From an uncultured Christensenella sp. (lineage in GTDB: Bacteria > Bacillota > Clostridia > Christensenellales > UBA1242): a stretch of DNA of 32,319 bases. The notes beneath the pieces are model-generated. The model saw nothing but the letters and a program-made list of their open reading frames with translations, was not told the DNA's origin and made no database searches. Shown here piece by piece: positions 21,943 through 29,763 of the stretch (within the stretch, counting starts at the first letter, position 1; every line of letters begins with the position of its first letter). A program made the position numbers and the translations under genes. The stretch is taken from assembly GCA_949841595.1 (NCBI GenBank), contig CATKZB010000003.1, forward strand, positions 1 through 32,319, given 5' to 3'.

Positions 21943-23246
21943 TCTTCCTCCTTACCTTTAAAAACCAATTCAATAGGCGTTCCAGAAAAATCAACTTTTT
22001 CTCTCAATCTGTTTTCCAAATATCTTTCATAAGAAAAATTCATATTTTGAGGTTCTTTACAGAAAAAGACAAATTTTGGTGGATTTGTGCTTGGTTGAGT
22101 TGCAAACAGAATCTTGCATTTCTTTCCATGCTTTGATGGTGGCTCAAGATAAAGTATGGCATCATGCAGAATATCATTCAAAATTCCTGTTGAAATTCTT
22201 CTTGAAGCGTTTTCATACACCAAATCAACATTTTTCATAATCTCTGAAAGCCCTGTTCCAGTCAAGGCTGAAACAAACAAAACTTTAAAATAAGACATAA
22301 AAGAAAGTTTTTCTTTTAAAATTTTGGTGTATTCGTCTTTTGTCATTGTCTTTTCGTCCCATTTGTTGACAATTATCAAATTACATTTCTTTGCTTCATG
22401 AACATAACCTGCAATTCTGACATCTTGTTCGGCAATTTCTTTTGTTGCATCAAAGACAATCAAAACAACGTCACTCATCTCTATTGCAGACATACTTCTT
22501 AAAACTGAATAACCTTCAACTGATTGTTTTTCCACTGAACGCTGACGTCTTAAACCAGCTGTGTCAATCAAATAATAATTTTTCTTGTTGCATCTGAAAG
22601 GCACAGTCACACTATCTCTTGTTGTGCCTTCAACATCACTAACAACTACCCTTTTTTTGCCAAGAAGTCGATTGATAAGTGAACTCTTCCCGACATTTGG
22701 TCTTCCAACAAGGCTGATTTTAATTCCATCCAAGGTCTCTTCTGGAAGTTCCTTTGGAAAATAAGACACCACTTTATCAAGCACGTCCCCAATCCCTTTG
22801 CTTTGAGTGCAAGAAATCGGCATAGGATCGCCCAATCCAAGGTTATAAAACTCATAAGTTGCCGACAAATCAAAAGTGTCAAGTTTGTTGACAACAAGCA
22901 CAACGGGCAATTTTTGTTTCCTTAAAATTTTGGCAACATCTTCATCCGATTGTGTAATGCCAGTTTTTCCGTCAACCACAAAAATTATGACATTTGCATT
23001 TTCCATTGCAAGCATAACTTGCTCATAGATTTCTTTTTGGAAAACGTCTTCACTGTTAAATTCCACCCCACCAGTGTCCACGATTGTAAAATCTTTGCCA
23101 CACCAATTTGCGTCAGCATAAAGCCTGTCGCGAGTCACACCTGCAACATCATCAACAATACTCAATCTTCTTCCACAAATCTTGTTGAAAAAAGTTGATT
23201 TTCCAACATTTGCTCTGCCTACTATGGCAACCACTGGCTTAATCAT
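21939..23246 (-). CDS. der: Ribosome-assembly GTPase Der (EngA)
   Basis: Der carries two GTPase domains in tandem and a KH-like C-terminal domain and is needed for 50S maturation. The 435 residues show P-loops GRANVGKST (about 10-18) and GRPNVGKSS (about 180-188), switch motifs DTGG and DTAG, specificity motifs NKLD and NKWD, and the C-terminal KH region. No Shine-Dalgarno precedes the ATG; the promoter places transcription start at or next to the start codon, so the message may be leaderless. plsY is translated from the overlapping stop. Confidence 0.97.
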   Translation of the reverse strand: MIKPVVAIVGRANVGKSTFFNKICGRRLSIVDDVAGVTRDRLYADANWCGKDFTIVDTGGVEFNSEDVFQKEIYEQVMLAMENANVIIFVVDGKTGITQSDEDVAKILRKQKLPVVLVVNKLDTFDLSATYEFYNLGLGDPMPISCTQSKGIGDVLDKVVSYFPKELPEETLDGIKISLVGRPNVGKSSLINRLLGKKRVVVSDVEGTTRDSVTVPFRCNKKNYYLIDTAGLRRQRSVEKQSVEGYSVLRSMSAIEMSDVVLIVFDATKEIAEQDVRIAGYVHEAKKCNLIIVNKWDEKTMTKDEYTKILKEKLSFMSYFKVLFVSALTGTGLSEIMKNVDLVYENASRRISTGILNDILHDAILYLEPPSKHGKKCKILFATQPSTNPPKFVFFCKEPQNMNFSYERYLENRLREKVDFSGTPIELVFKGKEEE

Positions 23247-23252
23247 ATCTAA

Positions 23253-23281
23253 AATATATCACAAAATCAGATTTTAATCAA
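23253..23281 (-). promoter_or_regulatory. Promoter of der-plsY, possibly leaderless
   Basis: Minus strand: TTGATT, 17-base spacer, TATATT. Only six bases (TTAGAT) separate the -10 box from the ATG, so transcription would start at the first base of the start codon. Confidence 0.65.
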
Positions 23282-23344
23282 ACGAATAATTAAAAATATT
23301 AAATGAAAACAAGTTATGCAAAAATTTTGTCTTAATGATTCTTG

Positions 23345-25444
23345 TTATTTTCTCTTGTCACAATTTTTTCGACAATTTTCGCAATGAGCACATAATCTTT
23401 TTGTTTTAAACCTTTTCCAAATAAACAAAAACGCAAACAAAATAGCAAAAATTCCACACAAAACTGCAAAAACAGCCCAAAAACCAAAAATCTCAAACGC
23501 AAATGCAATGTTGTAAACAACAAATGACACAACATATGCTGCGATAAGCTGAATTGCAATGCTAAGGAACGTCCATTTTTTGCCTATCTCTTGCATAAGC
23601 ATGGAAATTGACGCAATGCACGGAGTGTAAAGCAAACAGAACACCAAAAAAGAAAGCACACTTGCTTTGGTTGCAAAAAACACAACACTTGCTGGTAACA
23701 ATATTGATTCTGAAACCAGCTTTGTAGCATTTCCATCAATTCCATTAAACATGGCAATTGAAGAAACCACCACTTCTTTTGCAACAAGTCCTGCCAAAAG
23801 TGAAGCCACAATTGCCCAATTGTTGAAGCCTATTGGTGCAAAAATTGGAGCGAGCAATCTGCCAAAACTTTCAAGCATGCTCACGCCACCTTGTTCTGGG
23901 ACATAAGAAAAGGTGAAGCTGAAAGAAGAAAACACCCAAATAATAATGTTCATGGAAATCATTATTGAGCCAACTTTGATTAAGAATTCTTTCAGATTTT
24001 TCCAAAGAATCTTTCCCACGCGTTTTAAAGAGGTTTTTCTATATGGTGGAAATTCCAATATAAAACTTTGTTTTTCACTTTTCAAAAGCGTCATATCCAA
24101 AATTTTTGATATTGAAATTGCCACCACAACTCCCAGCAAATAAAGTCCGATAATCACATAAATGTTTTTTGCCCCAAAGAAAGCTCCTCCAATCACTGTG
24201 TAAATCGGAATTTTTGCCGAACAAGACATATATGGGCACAGAAGAGCAGTTTTAAGCTTTGCATTTTTATCATCCATATTTCTTGCCGTCATAATTGCAG
24301 TTGTTGAGCATCCAAAACCCATAAGAAGTGTGTAAACACTTTTTCCGGAGAGACCAATTCTTCCCAATATATCTTCAAATATAAAGGCTATACGTGACAT
24401 ATAGCCACTGTCTTCCAAAACCGACAAAAAGAAAAACAACAACACAACTTGTGGCAAAAAAGATAATACTGTCCCCACTCCACCAAAAATTGCAACATTA
24501 AATAGATCATACAGCCAAGAATTTCCCACTGCTTTTTCAAGCATGCTTAAAATTGGAGTTGTCAGCAAATTCAAAAAATTAGATAAGCCGTCAGAAAAGA
24601 ATGCTCCAACAGAAAAGAATGTCAGATAAAAAATTCCTGACAGCACAAGCAAAAACACAGGAAAAGCAAGCCATTTGTTTAACACTATTTTATCTAATTT
24701 GCTCTTTCCATAGACATCACTTGTACGAGTTGAACAGGACGCCAAAACTTCGTCAATAAAATCGTATCTAAGTTTACTCAAAAATTCCACACTGTTTTCT
24801 GGCACACTATCAAAAATCTTTTCTGTCTTAAACCCCAAACTCTTGAAATATCTTTCATCTCTTTCATAAGCTTTTATGGTCATATAATCTTTGTTTTCAT
24901 CCTTGACAGCTGAGAAAACATTTAAATCGACAGAAAGTTTTTTTAAATATGGCAGATTATGCTTCAAACTTTTTTTTGATAACAAATCTTTAAGTCTTTC
25001 CACTCCAATTTGTTTTTCTGCATTGATTCCAACAACATCAACACCTAAGTTTTCACTCAGTTTTTTGTAATCAATTTTAAAAATCGGTTTCTTGTCAATT
25101 TCATTGACGACAAGCACAACATCACAACCTCTTTCCAACAAACACAAAGTCAAATATAAATTTCTTTGCAAGTTGTTTTGGTCACAGATGTTTATAATCT
25201 TCTTTCCACCATTTGCAAGAATGGTTTTGACAGAAACTTCTTCTTCAAAAGAAAGAGAACAAAGAGAATAAATTCCGGGAGTGTCCACCAAAACATATTC
25301 TTCACCTTTCCAAATAAAACTTTTCTTTTTGTTTTCAACTGTCACACCGTGCCAATTGCCCACATGTTCATTTGACCTTGTAAGACTGTTAAACAAAGTG
25401 GTTTTTCCAGCATTTGGATTTCCCACAAGCAAAACTTCTTTCAT
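23345..25444 (-). CDS. feoB: Ferrous iron transporter FeoB
   Basis: GTP-dependent Fe(II) uptake through the cytoplasmic membrane. The 699 residues begin with the G domain: P-loop GNPNAGKTTLFN (8-19), DTPGIYSL, and NEID at the specificity site. They continue with the helical spacer and a long multi-pass core of two Gate-like repeats, including the conserved Cys motif LMGFGCSTTAI. The cytoplasmic tail is Cys-rich (CAHCENCRKNC), which could bind iron or zinc. It starts four bases inside the feoA stop, so it is translationally coupled. No convincing terminator follows. Confidence 0.96.
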   Translation of the reverse strand: MKEVLLVGNPNAGKTTLFNSLTRSNEHVGNWHGVTVENKKKSFIWKGEEYVLVDTPGIYSLCSLSFEEEVSVKTILANGGKKIINICDQNNLQRNLYLTLCLLERGCDVVLVVNEIDKKPIFKIDYKKLSENLGVDVVGINAEKQIGVERLKDLLSKKSLKHNLPYLKKLSVDLNVFSAVKDENKDYMTIKAYERDERYFKSLGFKTEKIFDSVPENSVEFLSKLRYDFIDEVLASCSTRTSDVYGKSKLDKIVLNKWLAFPVFLLVLSGIFYLTFFSVGAFFSDGLSNFLNLLTTPILSMLEKAVGNSWLYDLFNVAIFGGVGTVLSFLPQVVLLFFFLSVLEDSGYMSRIAFIFEDILGRIGLSGKSVYTLLMGFGCSTTAIMTARNMDDKNAKLKTALLCPYMSCSAKIPIYTVIGGAFFGAKNIYVIIGLYLLGVVVAISISKILDMTLLKSEKQSFILEFPPYRKTSLKRVGKILWKNLKEFLIKVGSIMISMNIIIWVFSSFSFTFSYVPEQGGVSMLESFGRLLAPIFAPIGFNNWAIVASLLAGLVAKEVVVSSIAMFNGIDGNATKLVSESILLPASVVFFATKASVLSFLVFCLLYTPCIASISMLMQEIGKKWTFLSIAIQLIAAYVVSFVVYNIAFAFEIFGFWAVFAVLCGIFAILFAFLFIWKRFKTKRLCAHCENCRKNCDKRK

Positions 25445-25665
25445 TCCACCACGACCTTTTTTAAAAGTTCTGTTCGCACACTCAAAAGATAACCTCTTAT
25501 TTCCACCAAAAAAACTTTCTTTTGCAAAGAAGTGGAAACAATTTTAATTTTCTCACCTTTGGAAAATCCCAATTCCAAAAAACGACGCAAAACTCCGTCC
25601 AATTCCCCATCAAAGCCTTTGATTTTGTAAACTTTGTTTAATTCCACCTTGTCCAATGTTTTCAT
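25441..25665 (-). CDS. feoA: FeoA-family protein
   Basis: The 74-residue SH3-like accessory protein of Fe(II) uptake binds and modulates FeoB. Typical features: a Val/Gly-rich first strand (KVYKIKGFDGELDGVLRRFL), the L-E-L-G-F motif that shows FeoA membership, GEKIKIVSTS, and the closing RGYLLSVRTELLKKVVV. It is first in feoA-feoB. The ATG lacks a clear Shine-Dalgarno. A TGATAAT motif about 40 bases upstream loosely resembles half of a Fur site, too weak to call. Confidence 0.9.
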   Translation of the reverse strand: MKTLDKVELNKVYKIKGFDGELDGVLRRFLELGFSKGEKIKIVSTSLQKKVFLVEIRGYLLSVRTELLKKVVVE

Positions 25666-25762
25666 ATATTAAATTATTTGAAAAACTTTTTTATTATTCT
25701 AATTATCAAAAACTTTGACTTCGCTTTTTTAAAAGTTTTCAGCAAGAATTGTGGAAAATTAC

Positions 25763-25792
25763 TTGAACTTATACCAAATATTGTGGTACAAT
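25763..25792 (+). promoter_or_regulatory. Promoter of nrdR
   Basis: TTGAAC, 18-base spacer, TACAAT. The spacer and -10 region contain ACCA-N7-TGGT, an inverted repeat that could be a repressor site; it does not clearly match the published NrdR box. Confidence 0.65.
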
Positions 25793-25818
25793 TGAGTTGT
25801 GTAAAGGAGATGCAACAA

Positions 25819-26262
25819 ATGAAATGTATTTATTGTGGTGCAGAAGACAGCAAAGTTTTGGATTCAAGAAGCACTGAAGAAACAAATTCAATCAGAAGAA
25901 GAAGAGAATGCCTTGGATGTGGCAGAAGATTCACAACATATGAAACAATTGAAACCGTTCCTGTTTTGGTTGTAAAAAAAGATGGAAGTCGTCAGGCTTT
26001 CAACATCGAAAAAATCAGAGCTGGCATGATTAAAGCTTGTGAAAAGAGACCTGTTTCAATTGCTCAAATTGATGCTATGGCAGAAGATATTGAAAAGCAA
26101 ATCCAAAATTCATTGAAACAAGAGATTCCTTCTCAACAAATCGGTGAAATGATTATGGAAAAACTTAAATCAGTGGACGAAATTGCCTATGTCAGATTTG
26201 CATCAGTTTATCGTCAATTTAAAGATGTGACAAACTTCATCAAACTTATCACAGAAATGTAA
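25819..26262 (+). CDS. nrdR: Transcriptional repressor NrdR
   Basis: NrdR senses ATP/dATP and represses ribonucleotide reductase genes. The start is set at the ATG nine bases after AAAGGAG. The longer upstream frame is not conserved sequence and has no ribosome-binding site. The 147 residues begin MKCIYCGAEDSKVLDSR, the first half of the zinc ribbon, completed by CLGCGRRFTTYE. The ATP-cone domain follows (VVKKDGSRQAFNIEKIRAGM). Length and motifs are normal. It diverges from feoA and converges with the PRC-barrel gene. Confidence 0.96.
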   Translation: MKCIYCGAEDSKVLDSRSTEETNSIRRRRECLGCGRRFTTYETIETVPVLVVKKDGSRQAFNIEKIRAGMIKACEKRPVSIAQIDAMAEDIEKQIQNSLKQEIPSQQIGEMIMEKLKSVDEIAYVRFASVYRQFKDVTNFIKLITEM

Positions 26263-26270
26263 CAAAAAAC

Positions 26271-26297
26271 AAAAAGACCAAGTTTGGTCTTTTTTTT
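26271..26297. terminator. Terminator between nrdR and ylmC/ymxH
   Basis: AAAGACCAAG pairs with TTTGGTCTTT, with a long T-run on the right and A-run on the left. Serves both converging genes. Confidence 0.88.
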
Positions 26298-26589
26298 ATT
26301 TATCTTTTTTCTTGGATGTCCCCATGATGTATGGTGGATTTGGATTTGTGTTTGCAAAAAGCTCCACCAAAACTGCATCTTCACCCACTTTCACAATTTG
26401 GCATAACGGTATAAAAAGTTCCATTCCGTTTTTAAAGACATTCCAAAAACTTTTTTCACCCGGAACAACAACTCCCTGAAGACAGCCGTTTTCAAGATTG
26501 AACACAACATCCACGATGTGCCCCAACCTTCTTCCATCCACAACATTGACAACTTCTTTGCATCTTAATTCCAAAAATGAGGTATCCAT
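26296..26589 (-). CDS. YlmC/YmxH-family PRC-barrel protein
   Basis: The 97-residue protein is one PRC-barrel domain: SFLELRCKEVVNVVDGRRLG, HIVDVVFNLENGCLQGVVVP, then WNVFKNGMELFIPLCQIVKVG and a short charged tail. This is the YlmC/YmxH family of sporulating Firmicutes, which is tied to sporulation by conservation, while its molecular role is unknown. In many Clostridia this gene sits directly after sigG and beside nrdR, as approximately here. The start ATG lacks a Shine-Dalgarno. Confidence 0.85.
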   Translation of the reverse strand: MDTSFLELRCKEVVNVVDGRRLGHIVDVVFNLENGCLQGVVVPGEKSFWNVFKNGMELFIPLCQIVKVGEDAVLVELFANTNPNPPYIMGTSKKKDK

Positions 26590-26723
26590 GTTTAAGATAT
26601 ATGTCGCATTTTGTCAAAACATTCTAAAAATTGTTAATATTTTAAATTATAAAATAAAAAACAGAAATTTTGCAATTTTTAAATTTTAACAAAAGTATTA
26701 TATAATTATACAACAATCATAAA

Positions 26724-26798
26724 TTAGGTCTCATCACTTAAGCCCAAAATATAATCAGCTGAGACATCAAAAAACTTACAAAATGGGGCAGTTGAATT
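26724..26798 (-). pseudogene. C-terminal fragment of an Xre HTH gene
   Basis: The minus-strand frame reads APFCKFFDVSADYILGLSDE before a stop. This parallels the end of the intact gene just upstream (LFYAKFFNVSLDYLFGLED). The N-terminal DNA-binding half is missing and an in-frame stop lies just before the fragment. It appears to be what remains of a tandem duplicate after deletion. Confidence 0.65.
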
Positions 26799-26805
26799 TT
26801 AGAAT

Positions 26806-27009
26806 TTAATCTTCTAAACCAAATAAATAATCTAAAGAAACATTAAAAAACTTAGCATAGAACAAAATTATTTCTATACATGGCGTTCTTGTGCCATTTT
26901 CCCAACGAGAAATTGTTGTCTGGCTCGTCATAATAATTTTACTAAATTCTTTAATAGTTAAATTATTTTCAGTTCTCAAATCTTTCAATCTTTCAGCAAG
27001 TTTGTTCAT
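26806..27009 (-). CDS. Small Xre-family HTH regulator
   Basis: 67 residues from the ATG eight bases after AAGAAGG; an in-frame ATG ten codons earlier has no ribosome-binding site. The HTH is canonical: LKDLRTENNLTIKEFSKIIM, then TSQTTISRWENGTRTPCIEI and the terminal hallmark NVSLDYLFGLED. Single-domain, cytoplasmic DNA-binding protein. A decayed copy of its C-terminus follows downstream, and another small HTH gene diverges from it, so this is a small regulator cluster of the type often left by mobile elements. Confidence 0.85.
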   Translation of the reverse strand: MNKLAERLKDLRTENNLTIKEFSKIIMTSQTTISRWENGTRTPCIEIILFYAKFFNVSLDYLFGLED

Positions 27010-27104
27010 AATCACATCCTTCTTAATTTGATTATACAATATAAATTTTAAAATTACTTTAAATACAATTATAATAGTAAAATTTTAATTGTTTTGAGAA
27101 AAAT

Positions 27105-27317
27105 GTGAAAAATAATATATATGTAAACACTAACTTGCTCATAGAATTTATAGAGAAAAACAATTTAACAAAGCAGAAACTTGCAGAAAATTGTAAAGTA
27201 AGTCTTTTTGTTTTAAACAAATTGTTTAGTGGAAAAACAAATATTAGACTATCAAATATTTATAAAATTGCATTATATACAAAAATAAAAATTGACGATC
27301 TTATAATTTTTGATTAA
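27105..27317 (+). CDS. Small HTH regulator (GTG start)
   Basis: The 70-residue protein has a Cro/C1-type HTH: LTKQKLAENCKVSLFVLNKL, then FSGKTNIRLSNIYKIALYTK and IDDLIIF. GTG is taken as the start because no ATG lies in frame nearby; the Shine-Dalgarno (GAGA) is weak, and a TATAAT lies about 30 bases upstream. It diverges from the preceding HTH gene and precedes the ankyrin gene, which has its own strong promoter. Confidence 0.6.
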   Translation: MKNNIYVNTNLLIEFIEKNNLTKQKLAENCKVSLFVLNKLFSGKTNIRLSNIYKIALYTKIKIDDLIIFD

Positions 27318-27325
27318 TTTTAGTA

Positions 27326-27354
27326 TTGACAAAGTGAATTTTTACGATTATAAT
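27326..27354 (+). promoter_or_regulatory. Strong sigma-A promoter of the ankyrin gene
   Basis: TTGACA, 17-base spacer, TATAAT, a perfect consensus match. Confidence 0.9.
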
Positions 27355-27377
27355 AGTGACAACGAAGGAGAATTAAT

Positions 27378-28130
27378 ATGTTTTACGGTGAATTTAACAA
27401 AGTTCAAAAGAAATTGGATGAAATTTTGTTTTATGCAATAAGAAAAATGAGTGCACGTGGTGTTAAAAGAGCAATAAAGAAAGGTGCAAATCCACAAGCA
27501 ATCATCAACGGGAAAAATGCTTATCAGGCATTGGCATATTATGATCAAAAATATTATAAAAACTCAAGAAGCACAAAAGTTTTGCAAAATCAAATGTTGA
27601 TTGCTTTAAATTTGGCATACAATTATGCTGATATCAACAACGAAATTGCTGATGGAGAACCTGCTCTTCTTACTTTCACAAAAAGTGGAAACAAAACAAT
27701 GGCAAAATTTTTGGTGGAAACTTGCGAAGCAAACGTAAACATTGCAAATGATCAAGGGCAAACACCCCTTCTTTTTGAAGTAATGAGAAATGATTTGGAA
27801 ATGGTCAATTTCTTTTTGGAACATGGAGCTAATCCAAATATACTTTCTAGCGATGAATACAAAAATGATTATTATTCAATCTTAGAATGGCTTTGCTATC
27901 AAGAAAATTTTTCTCATGATATTTTCAAAACTGAAAAAGTATTTAACAAAGAAGAAATTCAGACTCGACTTGAGATAGCACAAGCACTTGTCAAAGCTGG
28001 TGCAAATGCAGATAAGGTGAATGCACAAATTATCACTGCACCTCAAATCAAGACATACATTGACTACTGTCAAGAAGTTAATGCTTCAAACAGAAAAGAA
28101 AGCAAAGATCAAACTATAACAACAAAATAA
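27378..28130 (+). CDS. Ankyrin-repeat protein
   Basis: The 250 residues carry ankyrin-type helix-turn-helix repeats. KGANPQAIINGKNAYQALAY begins one. A clearer pair lies at about 93-165: EPALLTFTKSGNKTMAKFLV with ANVNIANDQGQTPLLFEV, then NDLEMVNFFLEHGANPNIL. A further weak repeat includes IAQALVKAGANADKV. Ankyrin repeats mediate protein-protein binding. No signal peptide or membrane segment is seen, so it is probably an intracellular partner-binding protein. The consensus promoter and GAAGGAG site suggest strong expression. It converges with sigG. The partner is unknown. Confidence 0.85.
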   Translation: MFYGEFNKVQKKLDEILFYAIRKMSARGVKRAIKKGANPQAIINGKNAYQALAYYDQKYYKNSRSTKVLQNQMLIALNLAYNYADINNEIADGEPALLTFTKSGNKTMAKFLVETCEANVNIANDQGQTPLLFEVMRNDLEMVNFFLEHGANPNILSSDEYKNDYYSILEWLCYQENFSHDIFKTEKVFNKEEIQTRLEIAQALVKAGANADKVNAQIITAPQIKTYIDYCQEVNASNRKESKDQTITTK

Positions 28131-28157
28131 AAGCTGAAATCAATTCAGCTTTTTTTA
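28131..28157. terminator. Terminator between the ankyrin gene and sigG
   Basis: AAGCTGAA and TTCAGCTT pair around ATCAA, followed by a T-run that overlaps the sigG stop codon. Confidence 0.85.
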
Positions 28158-28928
28158 ATCAATAAAATTTTTAATCAGTTTAAGTGCATTTTTTTCAAGA
28201 CGCGAGACTTGAGCTTGAGAAATCCCCACCTCTTCGCTTACTTCCATTTGAGTTTTGCCAACATAATATCTCATAAGCAAAATTTCTTTTTCTCTGTCAG
28301 ACAAATTTTTAATCGCGTCGTTAAGAGATAATTTTTCCAAAATTTGTTCGTCACAATTTTTATCGTCACTTATTTGGTCCATAATTCTGATTGTTTCATT
28401 TCCATCATTATAAATCGGTTCGCTTAAAGAAATTGTTTCGCTTATAGCATCAAGTGCAAAGGTGACATCTCTAAGTGGAAGCTCCAACATAGTTGCAATC
28501 TGCTCCAATGTTGGCTCTGCGTTGTTTTCTTTTATATAATGCTCTTTTGCTTGCAAAGCTTTATATGCAACATCACGTATCGAACGACTTACTCTCACAG
28601 AATTGTTGTCACGCAAAAACCTTCTGATTTCTCCTATTATCATAGGCACAGCATAAGTCGAAAACCTGACATTGAGAGTTTCGTCAAAATTGTCTATGGC
28701 TTTCAGAAGCCCAACACATCCCACCTGAAACATGTCATCTGCTTTGTCACTATGACCAGAAAATCTTTGCACAACAGACAAAACAAGACGCAAGTTTGCC
28801 ACAACAAATTTGTCACGAGCAAATTCATCCCCTGCTTTCACTTGTTTCATCAATTCCATAATTTCTGCATTTTTAAGTTTTGGAAGATTGGCTGTATTTA
28901 CTCCTGCAATCACAACTCTGTTTGACAT
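28155..28928 (-). CDS. sigG: Sporulation sigma factor SigG (late forespore)
   Basis: Sigma-G directs late forespore transcription. The 257 residues show region 2 (ANLRLVLSVVQRFSGHSDKA, then FQVGCVGLLKAIDNFD and RFSTYAVPMIIGEIRRFLRD), region 3, and region 4 with the HTH MEVSEEVGISQAQVSRLEK. The N-terminus SNRVVIAGVNTANLPKL corresponds to the K-V-E-I-C-G-V-N-T-S-x-L-P start of sigma-G, which separates it from sigma-F. It is third in spoIIGA-sigE-sigG. A sigma-F/G-type promoter and a 0A-like box lie in the gap after sigE, so it can be transcribed on its own. Confidence 0.95.
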   Translation of the reverse strand: MSNRVVIAGVNTANLPKLKNAEIMELMKQVKAGDEFARDKFVVANLRLVLSVVQRFSGHSDKADDMFQVGCVGLLKAIDNFDETLNVRFSTYAVPMIIGEIRRFLRDNNSVRVSRSIRDVAYKALQAKEHYIKENNAEPTLEQIATMLELPLRDVTFALDAISETISLSEPIYNDGNETIRIMDQISDDKNCDEQILEKLSLNDAIKNLSDREKEILLMRYYVGKTQMEVSEEVGISQAQVSRLEKNALKLIKNFID

Positions 28929-28956
28929 AAAACATCTCCTTTTTACAACGTAAAGT

Positions 28957-28985
28957 TATGATGTCCTTAGGCGATAAAACTATGC
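28957..28985 (-). promoter_or_regulatory. Candidate sigma-F/sigma-G promoter of sigG
   Basis: Minus strand: GCATA, 14 bases, GGACATCATA. The forespore consensus is roughly GYATA-N15-GGNNANANTA; there is one -10 mismatch and the spacer is one base short. Bacillus sigG (spoIIIG) is known to depend on sigma-F and itself. Confidence 0.5.
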
Positions 28986-28998
28986 AAAAAGAGTTTTT

Positions 28999-29005
28999 TT
29001 CGACA
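28999..29005 (-). promoter_or_regulatory. 0A-box-like heptamer upstream of sigG
   Basis: TGTCGAA on the minus strand, in the context TTTTGTCGAAAA, equals the Spo0A box core. It lies about 15 bases upstream of the candidate sigma-F/G -35 element. Single heptamers occur by chance in A/T-rich DNA, so this is tentative. Confidence 0.3.
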
Positions 29006-29022
29006 AAAGAAAACAAAAGAAG

Positions 29023-29751
29023 TTAGATTTCAGCAGTCTTTTCCAATTTTTTACGTAATTTTGAAAGTATCTTTTTCTCAATACGAGAAATATAACTCTG
29101 ACTTATTCCCATCATATCAGCAACTTCTTTTTGAGTCTTTTCTTCATTCCCGGCAAGTCCAAAACGAAGATACATAATCATCTGCTCTCGGCTATCTAAT
29201 TTTGAAATAACATTCATCAAAATTTGTCTTTCAGCCGAATTTTCAATGTTTTTAGAAACGCAATCTTCATCAACTGAAATGATATCTGCAAGCAAAAGTT
29301 CATTCCCTTCTCCGTCCGATGAAAGTGGTTCATCCAAAGAAATTTCATTTTTTGTTCTGGTGTTTTTTCTAAGTTGCATTAAGATTTCATTTTCAATGCA
29401 CCTTGAAGCATAAGTGGCAAGTTTAATGTTCTTGTCCAAACTGTATGTTTTAACAGCCTTGATAAGCCCAATAGCACCGATAGAAACCAAATCTTCAAGT
29501 TCAATCCCAGAACTCTCAAATTTTTTGGCAATATAAACCACAAGACGCAAATTGTGCTCAATCAACTTATCTCTTGCAGTTTGATTGCCGTTTTGAGTTT
29601 CTTCCAAAAGCACCAACTCTTCATCGCTTGCAAGTGGTTGTGGCAAAGCTTTATTTCCACAAACATAACACATGATGTCTTCAGCACGTTGAGCATCCTC
29701 TTTGTTCAGCAATTTCCAAATCAGCAATTTAATTTTTAATAAAAAGTTCAT
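29023..29751 (-). CDS. sigE: Sporulation sigma factor SigE precursor (pro-sigma-E)
   Basis: Sigma-E governs early mother-cell transcription. The 242 residues begin with a hydrophobic/amphipathic pro-sequence (MNFLLKIKLLIWKLLNKEDA), removed by SpoIIGA in the family. Region 2 follows (HNLRLVVYIAKKFESSGIEL, EDLVSIGAIGLIKAVKTY, ATYASRCIENEILMQLRK) and region 4 (TQKEVADMMGISQSYISRIE). The ATG follows AAAGGAG, 12 bases after the spoIIGA stop, so protease and substrate are co-expressed. Confidence 0.97.
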   Translation of the reverse strand: MNFLLKIKLLIWKLLNKEDAQRAEDIMCYVCGNKALPQPLASDEELVLLEETQNGNQTARDKLIEHNLRLVVYIAKKFESSGIELEDLVSIGAIGLIKAVKTYSLDKNIKLATYASRCIENEILMQLRKNTRTKNEISLDEPLSSDGEGNELLLADIISVDEDCVSKNIENSAERQILMNVISKLDSREQMIMYLRFGLAGNEEKTQKEVADMMGISQSYISRIEKKILSKLRKKLEKTAEI

Positions 29752-29763
29752 AACATTCTCCTT

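Noticed and set aside
25700-25730. Fur box upstream of feoA
   Set aside because: Only one half (TGATAAT) fits; the other half has several mismatches and no clear promoter overlaps it.
25678-25818. 47-residue N-terminal extension of NrdR
   Set aside because: NrdR begins with the zinc ribbon MKCxxC; the upstream part is hydrophobic chance translation across the promoter.
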